The notes under the pieces were generated by a model. That model saw only the letters and a program-made list of their open reading frames with translations. It did not search any database and was not told the origin of the DNA. A stretch of DNA of 64,000 nucleotides from Paenibacillus sp. sptzw28 (GTDB taxonomy: Bacteria; Bacillota; Bacilli; Paenibacillales; Paenibacillaceae), in assembly GCF_019550795.1 (NCBI RefSeq), contig NZ_CP080545.1, forward strand, positions 2,561,501-2,625,500. Reading direction: 5' to 3'. This document shows positions 17,493 through 25,582 of the stretch, in pieces (positions within the stretch are counted from its first letter, which is position 1; every line of letters starts with the position of its first letter). The translations under genes were made by a program, and so were the position numbers.

Positions 17493-17643
17493 CATATAAC
17501 ACCGTATTCACGCATCGGGGACGGCATGTTGTCCCCTTGGTCTGTCGCTAGCCGCTCCAGACACATCTGGCTAAGTCCGTCGGACCCGGCTCCCGCTAAT
17601 CACCTTAAGCCAGTGAGGGTTCGTGAATGCAAGAACGTTAGGT
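17493..17643 (+). repeat. attC-like cloverleaf repeat B
   Basis: The ends are CATATAAC (17493-17500) and GTTAGGT (17637-17643). GTATTCACG (17504-17512) pairs with CGTGAATGC (17622-17630). Interior stems are GGGGAC/GTCCCC (17517-17522, 17531-17536), GTCTG/CAGAC (17540-17544, 17558-17562) and CTGGCTAAG/CTTAAGCCAG (17567-17575, 17604-17613), the last enclosing GTCCG/CGGAC. CCCCTTGGTCTG and GTGAGGGTTCGTGAAT are shared with repeat A, while stem arms differ in compensating ways. It lies 34 bases after one stop codon and 47 before the next start. Confidence 0.78.
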
Positions 17644-17690
17644 GAAATTATTGAAAGACTTGATTTTTACTCATTACCTGGGGTGATGGT

Positions 17691-18425
17691 ATGGCATTGT
17701 CGGAAGAACATTCTTTTTTACTTAAATCTGTAGTTAATTGGTTTAACCAGAATGAACAAGTTTCGCATTACACCGAGGAAGTATACTCTGGTCCAAACCA
17801 AGCCGAATCATTTCTATTAAGTTCACTACCAAAAGAAGGTACTGTACTAGATGTTGGGTGCGGAGCTGGAAGAATAAGTTTGGAACTTGCACGACTTGGA
17901 TATACAGTAACGGGCATTGATGTGAGTGGAAAGTTAATTAATGTGGCTCGTGAGGTTGCAATAGAGAATAATTTAGATATTCGCTTTTGCCATACCGAAA
18001 GCCAAGGTTTAGCTTTTGATGATAGCCAGTTTGATATAGTTGTTGCATTTAAGGTCTTGTGTTATTTGCCAACCAAAGATCTAAGAATGTTTTTATTAAG
18101 TGATTTATATCGGGTCCTTAAGCCCGGTGGTAGCTGCGTATTAACGCAGAATATCGTTCCAGATGAATTCATTGATGAAGCTAAGGATGAACACTTTATA
18201 AATAGTCCAGCATCCAGATTTAGTATTCTTGAACCGGGAGATAATTTTCCATTAGGGATTGGTTATGTACATTGGTTTACTAGTTATGAATTGCTGGAAG
18301 AGATCAGAAATACAAAATTTGAGGTAACCCGATTTGAAAGTGATGAAAACTATGGGGGATCGGGTTATTTAAGACTAGTAGAACTGAAGAAACCTTGCTA
18401 TATAGATGGCACAAAAGATTTTTAA
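17691..18425 (+). CDS. Class I SAM-dependent methyltransferase (cassette 3)
   Basis: A 244-aa methyltransferase with a complete SAM-binding fold: motif I VLDVGCGAGRISLELARLGY (about 51-70), acidic loop GIDVSG, motif II around FDIVVAFKVLCYL and motif III YRVLKPGGSCVL. The substrate is not evident. The sequence is AT-rich. GGGGTGAT precedes the ATG by about 5 bases. Its stop coincides with the edge of a decayed IS630 element, so its last residues may be junction-derived. Confidence 0.85.
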   Translation: MALSEEHSFLLKSVVNWFNQNEQVSHYTEEVYSGPNQAESFLLSSLPKEGTVLDVGCGAGRISLELARLGYTVTGIDVSGKLINVAREVAIENNLDIRFCHTESQGLAFDDSQFDIVVAFKVLCYLPTKDLRMFLLSDLYRVLKPGGSCVLTQNIVPDEFIDEAKDEHFINSPASRFSILEPGDNFPLGIGYVHWFTSYELLEEIRNTKFEVTRFESDENYGGSGYLRLVELKKPCYIDGTKDF

Positions 18426-18923
18426 ATTCGGTTGCAAAGTCGAGAAACGATTCGAGAATGATCTTTGCTGATCTCTGAGATGAACGTTTGAACTGCACTT
18501 CGATTTTCAGCCAAACTGGCATAGAAGACATTGTATATGACAGATTTTTTCAGCCATCCCCATAATCCTTCAATGGGATTGAGATCGGGAACTGTACGGT
18601 GGCAGAAACATCAACTGGAGAGATTCGGCGTGAGCTTGTAAAAAGGGTTGAATCAGTTTTGCGTGATGGATGCGGGCATTACCCAGAATGATGACGAGTC
18701 TTTCACCTGGAAATCGGGCAACAATTCGCTTTAAAAACGATAGAAAAACGTGAGCATCATAGTGCTCTTCTTCGACACAAAATACTTCACCGCTGGCATA
18801 ATCGAGTTCGTCAAGCAGCTTGACGCCATGGTGCTTACCATAAGTTTTAATCTTTCGTTGATGCCCTTTGGGAAACCAGGTATTGGCTATGGCTTGGTAA
18901 TCACGGATCATGGATTCATCTTC
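18422..18923 (-). mobile_element. Decayed IS630-family transposase fragment
   Basis: On the minus strand the fragment starts at EDESMIRDYQAIANTWFPKG and continues through VKLLDELDYASGEVFCVEEEHYD to LMFLPPYS, then changes frame near 18590 (one extra base) and continues as DLNPIEGLWGWLKKSVIYNVFY to SRLCNRI. The N-terminal ~half of the transposase is missing. The second catalytic aspartate of the DDE triad is changed: IILGNARIHH where active relatives have DNARIHH. It is dead on three counts: truncation, frameshift and loss of a catalytic residue. It lies between two methyltransferase genes of opposite direction to itself. Confidence 0.85.
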
Positions 18924-19394
18924 ACGTTAATTATTATTCCATTTAGAGCATTCCAGTTACTAACTGAAGAGAGTCAACAGAGGAGATTTTTAGAGTTGGT
19001 TCTTAACCAATTGTCTGATGAAGGTGTTTTTATTATTAATACATATCGACCATACGGCATACTGGATGAATCTTGGGTACAGGATGAAACAGAAGATTGG
19101 GTAATTGAAGATCCTAAAACAAATAGTAGAGTTAGAAGAACTCATATTCGAAGAAGTATTGATATAAAAAAGCAGGTTACATATCCAGAACTCATTTATT
19201 ATGTTGAGGAGTCGGATGGAACAGTCAATAAGCATATTGAGAAGTTAGCCATGAAGTATTACTACGAAGATCAATTACGGGAATTGGTAGAGACAAGTGG
19301 TTTTACAATCAAAGAAGAGTATGGTTATTACGATTATCGTCCGATTCAAGACGGTCCAGAATTAATTTTTGTGTGCAATTCGAAGAAGAGTTGA
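18924..19394 (+). pseudogene. Methyltransferase C-terminal remnant
   Basis: About 155 codons beginning at FTLIIIPFRAFQLLTEESQQ and running to FVCNSKKS, the C-terminal half of a second class I SAM methyltransferase. The SAM-binding N-terminal half is absent and replaced by the IS630 fragment. An open frame reads through from 18750, but its first ~55 codons are the antisense of the transposase and not methyltransferase. Structured repeat C follows six bases after the stop, so this gene was probably an independent cassette body. Confidence 0.8.
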
Positions 19395-19399
19395 ACTTC

Positions 19400-19545
19400 A
19401 GTTAACAAAGTGTTCCAGCTTCGCGGCTGTCGCCGCTCGGTCTGCCCGAGGCATTTCAAGGAAGCGGATTCAGGCAGACACATCGATTCCCTAAGATAAG
19501 AGCTATCTAATGGGGATCGACGTCAGGAACACAAGAACGTTAGAA
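19400..19545 (+). repeat. attC-like cloverleaf repeat C
   Basis: TAAC (19403-19406) pairs with GTTA (19539-19542), and GTGTTCC (19410-19416) with GGAACAC (19526-19532); the conserved right spacer AAGAAC matches repeat B. Interior stems are GCGGC/GCCGC (19423-19427, 19432-19436), GTCTGCC/GGCAGAC (19440-19446, 19473-19479) and TCGATTCCC/GGGGATCGA (19483-19491, 19512-19520), the last enclosing AGATA/TATCT. Sequence identity to A and B is low outside GGTCTG and AACGTTAG, yet the same three-hairpin plan is kept. Confidence 0.72.
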
Positions 19546-19622
19546 GAAATCAATGCTAAAAACACTTGACAAAATCAAATTAAGATACTTATTAATCAAT
19601 TTTAATTTATGGAGTGAGACAA

Positions 19623-20180
19623 ATGATAGATTTGAAATATAAGCCAACAATTGTGGGGGAAAAAATTATTCTGAGACCTTTTAAAGTAATTGAAGATTTT
19701 CCACACTTAGAACAATGTTTAATGGATCCTGAGGTTTTAAAATTAACAGGAAGCTCATCTGATTATAATAGAGAAGAGGTTGTTAATTGGTATAATACAA
19801 GAAATGAACAAACTGACCGATTGGATCTCGCTATTGTTGATAAATTTCAAGATATCTTAGTTGGAGAAGTTGTGATCAATTTATATGATGAAAAAAGTCA
19901 AAGCATGAATTTTAGAATACTCATTGGACCCAATGGTAGAAATCGTGGAATAGGAACGGAAGCAACTCAACTAATTGTCGAGTATGTTTTTAAGAATACT
20001 GACCTTAACAAACTAACTTTGAGTGTTTTTGCTTTCAATCCTAGAGCAAAAAAAGTATATGAAAAAGTGGGATTTGTTATAGATAATGTTGATAAAAATG
20101 AATTAGAGTTTGAAGGAGAATGGATAGATTCTATTAATATGAAATTGACAAGAGAAAATTGGAAGAAGAAAAATGTATGA
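19623..20180 (+). CDS. GNAT N-acetyltransferase, RimJ/RimL type (cassette 4)
   Basis: A 185-aa acetyltransferase. It opens with a RimJ-like segment (GEKIILRPFKVIEDF) and has the acetyl-CoA loop in GPNGRNRGIGTEATQLIVEYVF (about 105-125) and the NPRAKKVYEKVGF helix. The ATG at 19623 has GGAG nine bases before; an upstream GTG (19614) is less likely. The acceptor may be a protein N-terminus or a small amine. It starts 77 bases after repeat C, and no further repeat follows it. Confidence 0.85.
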   Translation: MIDLKYKPTIVGEKIILRPFKVIEDFPHLEQCLMDPEVLKLTGSSSDYNREEVVNWYNTRNEQTDRLDLAIVDKFQDILVGEVVINLYDEKSQSMNFRILIGPNGRNRGIGTEATQLIVEYVFKNTDLNKLTLSVFAFNPRAKKVYEKVGFVIDNVDKNELEFEGEWIDSINMKLTRENWKKKNV

Positions 20181-20277
20181 GGTAGTCGAAATACAGAGGA
20201 CAACTATCTATCGACTGAGGACCCGTTAAGGAAAGCGGATAAGGTTCTATCGTATAAGCGGAAAGGAAATCCAATTT

Positions 20278-20832
20278 ATGGAGAATGTTAACACCAAAGA
20301 ATTTCCCGTTTTATCCAACATTATTGATTGGGGAATTGTGAAGGCCAGCTTTACTTTAAACAAAACAATAAATGAGGACTTGGTAAGCAACGTCAGTATA
20401 ATACCTTATGTAGGCAACAAATATGTTATCTTTCAAATCGATAATGGAATGTGGGAACTTCCAGGAGGAACCTTAGAGGCTGGAGAAAGATATCTCGAAG
20501 CTTTAAGACGTGAGGTTATGGAGGAGCTTGGAGGAGAATTAATTACATATGAAGTATTTGGTCAATTTAACTGTGAATCAGGTGCGGTAAAACCGTATAA
20601 ACCTCATATCCCACATCCGAAATTTGTAAGAATTGTTGGTTATGGCGAAGTGAAACTAGTTGGTAAACCGCTGAATCCTGAGGGTGGAGAGCAAGTAATT
20701 GCGGTAGAATTAGTTGACATTGAAGAGGCTGTTACTAGATTACAACAGATTGGAAGGCAAGACATAGCAGAATTATATCATCTGGCACACATTACCAGAA
20801 AATACAAAAATGAATTAACATCCGTCGATTAA
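20278..20832 (+). CDS. NUDIX hydrolase
   Basis: A 184-aa pyrophosphohydrolase of nucleoside diphosphate-linked compounds. The NUDIX box is complete: GGTLEAGERYLEALRREVMEELGG (starting near residue 64), providing the metal-binding glutamates. A 40-residue N-terminal extension precedes the NUDIX fold. The substrate is unknown. It lies about 97 bases after the acetyltransferase in an AT-rich context; the intergenic stretch holds no visible repeat. Confidence 0.85.
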   Translation: MENVNTKEFPVLSNIIDWGIVKASFTLNKTINEDLVSNVSIIPYVGNKYVIFQIDNGMWELPGGTLEAGERYLEALRREVMEELGGELITYEVFGQFNCESGAVKPYKPHIPHPKFVRIVGYGEVKLVGKPLNPEGGEQVIAVELVDIEEAVTRLQQIGRQDIAELYHLAHITRKYKNELTSVD

Positions 20833-20997
20833 AGGCAGGAAGCAATTAATGGAACAAAACGAAGATGAACAGATCGGGATTGTAATCAGTTATGCACCTG
20901 CTGCAGACATGGAAAGGAGGCTGAGCGTAAGGTTCTAGGGAAATTTTATATAGCCATTATAGCTAGCGGCATCTTTACGATTACAATAGTTATATTC

Positions 20998-21261
20998 TTG
21001 TTCGATTTATTAGAAATCGTGATAATGGCAATACCGGTACTCTTTTTTATCGTTTTCCCATTATCTCTAGTTATAAGCCGAGTTCCCTTCAAAAACAGGT
21101 TGGTAACAATTTTAATTCGATTAGTATTTCAGGTTCTAGTTCCATCAATCGCATTGGCGTATTTTGACCACTACTATGGGCTGCTGGTTATTTCAACACT
21201 ATATATATCCTTAATCTACTTTGTTTGTGAAATACTGCTTGAAATAACTGGGAAAAGATAA
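20998..21261 (+). CDS. Small membrane protein, unknown
   Basis: An 87-aa protein with about three hydrophobic segments (near 1-28, 34-55 and 60-80) and a short basic tail. The start is uncertain: the only accepted start codon in frame is TTG at 20998, yet the frame is open with hydrophobic codons back to about 20940, and a strong ribosome-binding site AAAGGAGG (20913-20920) has no suitable start codon behind it. The 5' end may therefore be damaged. It is followed ten bases later by another small exported protein. Confidence 0.45.
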   Translation: MFDLLEIVIMAIPVLFFIVFPLSLVISRVPFKNRLVTILIRLVFQVLVPSIALAYFDHYYGLLVISTLYISLIYFVCEILLEITGKR

Positions 21262-21270
21262 GGAGAAGGT

Positions 21271-21585
21271 ATGCACAAAAAGTATATCTTGACAGCTTTA
21301 TGTGCAATTTTATTTGCAGCAATAATTTTGAATCGAAGTATCCCTAGTGAACAAAAGTATGTCAATTGGTTATTGGAAAAACATAACATTTCATGTGTCA
21401 ATACAAATATTACTATTAATTGCACGCTGAGAATTAACGGTCAAGACCAATCAATTGATTGGCTTTCAAGAGCTAAGACTAATAACGGTCTTTACTTGAC
21501 GATTAAAGATGAGTATAAGGATGAAGAAGGAAACATAGTGATTATTAAATCATTAGGGATACTGAATGAATTCTACGGAAGATGA
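21271..21585 (+). CDS. Small exported protein, unknown
   Basis: A 104-aa protein with an N-terminal signal or anchor (KKYILTALCAILFAAIIL, residues 3-20) and a polar remainder with two cysteines (C42, C51) that could form a disulfide outside the cell. The ribosome-binding site AAGGAGAAGG lies just before the ATG. I do not recognise a family. It may be co-transcribed with the upstream membrane protein. Confidence 0.55.
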   Translation: MHKKYILTALCAILFAAIILNRSIPSEQKYVNWLLEKHNISCVNTNITINCTLRINGQDQSIDWLSRAKTNNGLYLTIKDEYKDEEGNIVIIKSLGILNEFYGR

Positions 21586-21614
21586 TAAGGAGTAAACAAA
21601 TCTATTGAAAAGGA

Positions 21615-22082
21615 TTGACAGAATTGATTAGTCCCTTACATGTTACACAAGCTACAATAGAAGATGTGGAAGATATAGCACATTTATTTAATGAGTATAG
21701 AATTTTCTATAATCAGGAATCTGATTTGGTGGCAGCCAGAAGTTTTTTATCTGACCGCTTTGAGCACAGTGAATCGATTCTATTCATAGCCAAAGATACC
21801 GTCTTGAACAAAGCAATTGGATTTACTCAACTGTATCCGTCGTTTTCATCAATTTCAATGAAGAGATCATGGATTTTGAATGATTTGTATGTAATTGATG
21901 CGTACAGAAGACGCGGTGCTGCCCAATTGTTATTGGATGCGGTAAAAACATACGCAAAACAAACAAAAGCTAAAGGAATAGGACTGTCAACGGCAATTGA
22001 CAATGAAAGGGCTCAAAGAATATATGAACGAAATGGATACGAGAGAGATAATGAATTTTTCCATTATTATTTGAGTTTATGA
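21615..22082 (+). CDS. GNAT N-acetyltransferase
   Basis: A 155-aa acetyltransferase with the acetyl-CoA loop VIDAYRRRGAAQLLLDAVKTYA (about 94-115) and the C-terminal NERAQRIYERNGYERD helix, as in the PanZ/aminoglycoside-like small GNATs. The start is either TTG at 21615 or TTG at 21624, the latter better spaced from AAAAGG. The acceptor is unknown. AT-rich, plus strand like all island genes. Confidence 0.82.
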   Translation: MTELISPLHVTQATIEDVEDIAHLFNEYRIFYNQESDLVAARSFLSDRFEHSESILFIAKDTVLNKAIGFTQLYPSFSSISMKRSWILNDLYVIDAYRRRGAAQLLLDAVKTYAKQTKAKGIGLSTAIDNERAQRIYERNGYERDNEFFHYYLSL

Positions 22083-22103
22083 CACCTGAGCAAGGATGAT
22101 ACG

Positions 22104-22604
22104 ATGGAACTCCGGCTAATGGCTACCGCTTTTCTGATTAACGGCAATAAAATACTGATGATGAGGAAAACCGGAAATAGATTTTATAACTCCGAATTTT
22201 GGACTGGTCTTGGCGGACATATAGAACCTGCCGAACTAAACAGTCCGATGGAAGCTTGTCTGAGGGAGATCTTTGAAGAGTCAGGGATACGAGACACCGA
22301 AATCAAGGAATTAAAGCTGAAATATATACTGCTGAGGATCAAGGAAGATGAAATCAGACAACAATTTGTTTACTTCGGTTACACAGATAAAGTTGATTTA
22401 TTACAATCCGAAGAAGGGGATTTGTTTTGGATTGATAAGAAAGAATTGTTGAGTTTGCATATGTCCAGCATAATCAAATATATGATAAAGCATGATTTGA
22501 ACCATCCGAAATTAGTCGGCACATTGGTTGGGACAATGACAGTTAATAAAGAACAATTACCCGAAATTCAATGGTCGGAGCTTAAGGACCCAATCGTTTT
22601 TTAA
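22104..22604 (+). CDS. NUDIX hydrolase (8-oxo-dGTP diphosphatase-like)
   Basis: A 166-aa NUDIX protein beginning ELRLMATAFLINGNKILMM, the layout of MutT-like enzymes. The NUDIX box reads GLGGHIEPAELNSPMEACLR then EIFEESG, with a short insertion before the conserved REx2EE block but with all metal-binding glutamates kept. It follows the GNAT gene by 21 bases and is followed by another GNAT after 19 bases, so the three probably form one transcript. Confidence 0.82.
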   Translation: MELRLMATAFLINGNKILMMRKTGNRFYNSEFWTGLGGHIEPAELNSPMEACLREIFEESGIRDTEIKELKLKYILLRIKEDEIRQQFVYFGYTDKVDLLQSEEGDLFWIDKKELLSLHMSSIIKYMIKHDLNHPKLVGTLVGTMTVNKEQLPEIQWSELKDPIVF

Positions 22605-22623
22605 GAGGAGCGGGTGATGGAGT

Positions 22624-23091
22624 TTGAGTCGACACATTAAGTTAGCACAGAAGAATGAAATCGGTCTCGTATATCAATTAATTCAGGAAGCATTTCAAGA
22701 ATATGACGGTAAACTTGATCCCCCATCAGGTGCTTTGAGGGAGTCGGAAGAAAGTATAAGTAAAAAAATATCAGAGCTTGGCGGGGCCATAATCGTTTGG
22801 GAAGACACAATGCCTATTGGGACGGCACTTTACGATTTCACCGGTGAATATATGTATATAGGTCGGGTTTCGGTTGTACCGGATAGTAGGGGACAAGGAA
22901 TTGGAAAAGAACTTATTTTATATCTAGAGGCACTAGCTCGGGAACGTCAACTTAAAACAACGAGAGTCGGAGTGAGATTATCAATTCCTCAAAATGTAAT
23001 TTTTTATCAGAGGCTTGGTTATCAAGTGTTAAACCATATTTTTTATCCTGAAGGAACGGACAGCTGGTATGTAATGCAGAAGAATCTATAG
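22624..23091 (+). CDS. GNAT N-acetyltransferase
   Basis: A 155-aa acetyltransferase with the acetyl-CoA binding motif VVPDSRGQGIGKELILYLEA (about 80-100) and an IPQNVIFYQRLGY helix. The start is puzzling: TTG at 22624 has no well placed ribosome-binding site, whereas ATG at 22617 is well placed behind GAGGAG but in another frame. Removing one T from the TTT at 22623-22625 would give a natural N-terminus MELSRHIK. The gene may thus carry a one-base insertion at its 5' end. Confidence 0.75.
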   Translation: MSRHIKLAQKNEIGLVYQLIQEAFQEYDGKLDPPSGALRESEESISKKISELGGAIIVWEDTMPIGTALYDFTGEYMYIGRVSVVPDSRGQGIGKELILYLEALARERQLKTTRVGVRLSIPQNVIFYQRLGYQVLNHIFYPEGTDSWYVMQKNL

Positions 23092-23095
23092 AAAT

Positions 23096-23600
23096 TTGAT
23101 GAATAGAGGTCCATACAGATGTATCAGCTCCGAGATGCAAGATATTTTGGGTTTAAGGCCGCATATAACTTTAGCCGTATATAATGATATTCCGGACCTG
23201 GATTCGTCTTTGGAACGGTTTACACATTATTTTGACAATGTTCAAGAAATTGGTTTGAAGTTTGAAGTACTAGCGTTGTTCCCGAGCTCGGGCACACTTT
23301 TTCTAAACCCCCACAGTGACTGAAGAGTTAATCGGAATTCACAAAGATTATCATGGTCATTTTGAGGAATTAATCGAACTCGCAAACCCTTATTATATAC
23401 CAAAAAGTTGGGACCCTCACTGTACATTGGCGCTGCGGTTATCCTCGGAGAAAGCACTTGAAGCGATGAAGTATTGTTATGAAGATTTCACACCTAGAAG
23501 AAGTAAAATTATTGAAGCAGGTGTCATCAAACTTGAGTATGATATGAATCGTAAATGCAAAAGCAGTCAAACTATACATTTGAAGAAATTACGAGGTTAA
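23096..23600 (+). pseudogene. 2'-5' RNA ligase family protein, frameshifted
   Basis: Both HxT motifs of the LigT/2H phosphoesterase fold are present, HITLAVY in the first frame and HCTLAL in the second. The first frame ends at 23323 after TLFLNPHSD; the second (from about 23316) starts TEELIGIHKDYHGHF. A run of five Cs (23308-23312) lies at the break; with four Cs the protein reads TLFLNPTVTEELI without interruption. The N-terminus is also shorter than usual for the family. It could be a dead gene, a phase-variable one or a sequencing error in the homopolymer. Confidence 0.8.
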
Positions 23601-24663
23601 TTGCATCCGATAATGGACATGGCTTAATTGAAAAATAGCCCCAAGCGGAGTTAAAGCCGAACGTTGTAGCCTGCAGTTCTTCGGGAGCCATCTTTTTCAC
23701 AAGCACATTGAGCGATGGCAGCATCCCGCCGATAAATAGCCCGAGAAGAAATCTTCCCACAAGCAATACGCCTATTCCTGTGGCTAAAGCCTGAGGAATA
23801 TACATAAACGCCGCTGCACATAGCGCGAGAACGAGAATTTTGCGTTGGCCGATACGATCGCCAAGTCTTCCGAGCGTCGGCGCTCCAATAAGATTGGCCA
23901 TACCGCTCATCGCCACGACAAGTCCCGCAATCAAAGCTAAATGTGCGCCGGTATAGAGTGTCTTCGCATAAATGGTAACAATGGGTTCAATGCTCATCAT
24001 GCCAACCTGGATGAACGTGGAGGCCGCAAAAACGGGGAATAGCGGCTTTAATTGCATGAGTCCCGCTTTCGGACGGCTTCTGGCGTCCACTCTGGGCTGA
24101 TGCTGTTCGTGTACGAAGAAGATGACGATAACGGCAGCGGCAATGAGCAATGCGCCCGTGCAATAGAAAACGCCGCGAAATCCAATTAATTCCGACAGCA
24201 CGCCGCCAATCAGGGGACCGATAAGACTTCCCGCAATTGCGCCGGTTTGAAGGGTGCCAAGGGCACGGCCCGATTGATCATTGGGCGTTATTGATGCCTG
24301 AAGAGAGATCGCCATCGAGATAAAGCCGGAGAAAATTCCGTTCAAGAACCGAAGCAAAAGCAATTGCCACACCGCACCTACAGCGCCCATCAAGACGGTT
24401 ACGATCCCCATCCCCAAGCTGGCACGAATAAGCATTACCTTGCGTCCATGTCTATCGGCAAGTGCTCCCCAAATCGGTTGGCAGATAACAGCCGTGATGA
24501 ATTGAGCGGAGAACACCCAGCCCGACCATCGTTCAATATCCTGCAATTGATATATACCAAGTTTTTCAATGTATAGTGGAAGGAACGGGATCACTAAACT
24601 CATGCCGGCTGTAACGGAGAAGTTAGCCGCCCATAAGATCCACAGGGTACGTTTCCAGCTCAC
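23572..24663 (-). pseudogene. MFS drug-efflux-type transporter, C-terminus truncated
   Basis: A major facilitator of the 12-helix drug/proton antiporter type, with the loop motif GALADRHGRKVML between helices 2 and 3 and the second-half repeat GRLGDRIGQRKILVLALCAA. Recognisable MFS sequence ends at TTFGFNSA; the last ~24 residues (WGYFSIKPCPLS...) are encoded by island DNA. The final two helices (about 40-50 residues) are missing, so the protein is probably inactive. The junction near 23,636 marks the right edge of the AT-rich island. It is divergent in origin from the island (minus strand, higher GC) and follows the isochorismatase gene. Confidence 0.82.
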
Positions 24664-24698
24664 CTAATCCATCTCCCATGGAATTTCTTCTCTTAAAG

Positions 24699-25271
24699 TC
24701 AGCCGTTTACTCCAAGAGAGGAAATCCACTCATTTACCGTCATTACATCTGCTTGACGGGGAAACACTTTCTCTAACAGAACACGATGAACTTCCGGGTC
24801 CGCATCCAGACATGCATCGGACAGGACGGTCAGTTCAAAATCCTTATCTGCAGCTTCCCGCAAGGTTGACAACACCACTCCACTCGTGGCAATCCCTGTA
24901 AGTACAAGCTTGTCGACCCGGTATGCCCTTAAAATGACCTCAAGGTCACTCCCTGCAAATCCGCTCACGCGAAGCTTCGTCACGATCGGTTCATCCATAC
25001 GAGGTCCCACGGAATCGTGAATTTGTGTTGACCAATCCGCAGAAGTCATACCACCGCGTTGTGCGATAGTGGAAAACGACTTGTTACGGGTACTGATTTC
25101 AGGAAAACCGTCACGGAACGCGACACGAACGAAAATGACCGGAGTACCGGCTTCACGGGCCGCTTTTACCGCGTTTTGTAAAGGAACCAGCACTTCCGGA
25201 TCATCTGCAAAGCGTGACACTATGCCATTTTGAACATCCATCACCAAGAGCGCTGTATGATTCGATTGCAT
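24699..25271 (-). CDS. Isochorismatase-like hydrolase lacking the usual cysteine
   Basis: A 190-aa protein of the cysteine-hydrolase fold (isochorismatase/nicotinamidase superfamily). The catalytic aspartate (LLVMDVQNG) and lysine (VTKLRVSGF) are present, but the position of the nucleophilic cysteine is Val (GIATSGVVLST), as in a sub-branch that cannot act as an amidase by the cysteine mechanism. The ATG at 25271 lies behind GGGAGG; an upstream ATG adds 11 residues without a ribosome-binding site. It is divergent from a TetR regulator that may control it and the MFS gene. Confidence 0.85.
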   Translation of the reverse strand: MQSNHTALLVMDVQNGIVSRFADDPEVLVPLQNAVKAAREAGTPVIFVRVAFRDGFPEISTRNKSFSTIAQRGGMTSADWSTQIHDSVGPRMDEPIVTKLRVSGFAGSDLEVILRAYRVDKLVLTGIATSGVVLSTLREAADKDFELTVLSDACLDADPEVHRVLLEKVFPRQADVMTVNEWISSLGVNG

Positions 25272-25534
25272 GTTATCATTCCTCCCAACTAAAGAAGTGT
25301 TCATGCTAATATAGTCAAAGTTTTAGACTGTATAATCCACGATTCGAACTTTTCCTTAAATATGTAGAACGTTTGATCCATAAAACAAGGAATAACCTGA
25401 AATAAGTAACAAATTACGCATTTTAACTATAAAATATAGGAGTATTTAATCCAAATTTAACGCGGCGCCGATTGGGAGTCAAGTATGGATTGGAGTGTAC
25501 AATCTAATAATTGTTCATATAGTCGACTGATTTC

Positions 25535-25563
25535 CTTGACAGGAAACAATGGTGAGATTAAAG
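25535..25563 (+). promoter_or_regulatory. Putative sigma-A promoter of the TetR gene
   Basis: TTGACA (25535-25540) and TAAAGT (25558-25563) are spaced by 17 bases and lie 20 bases before the TetR start. The remaining 25272-25534 stretch is AT-rich intergenic DNA between divergent genes and probably holds the operator and the minus-strand promoter; no clear palindrome was seen. Confidence 0.5.
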
Positions 25564-25582
25564 TTTATTTGAGGTGTATGAT

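Noticed and set aside
18750..18923. Apparent N-terminal extension of the second methyltransferase
   Set aside because: These codons are the reverse of the IS630 transposase, not methyltransferase sequence; the open frame is accidental.
20849..20938. 29-codon open frame MEQNEDEQIGIVISYAPAAD onward
   Set aside because: No family, no good ribosome-binding site and short length; may be a fragment of a lost gene but cannot be supported.
20181..23100. More copies of the cloverleaf repeat among the later island genes
   Set aside because: The gaps after the fourth cassette gene are short or lack TAAC/GTTA ends and paired arms, so no further copies can be claimed.
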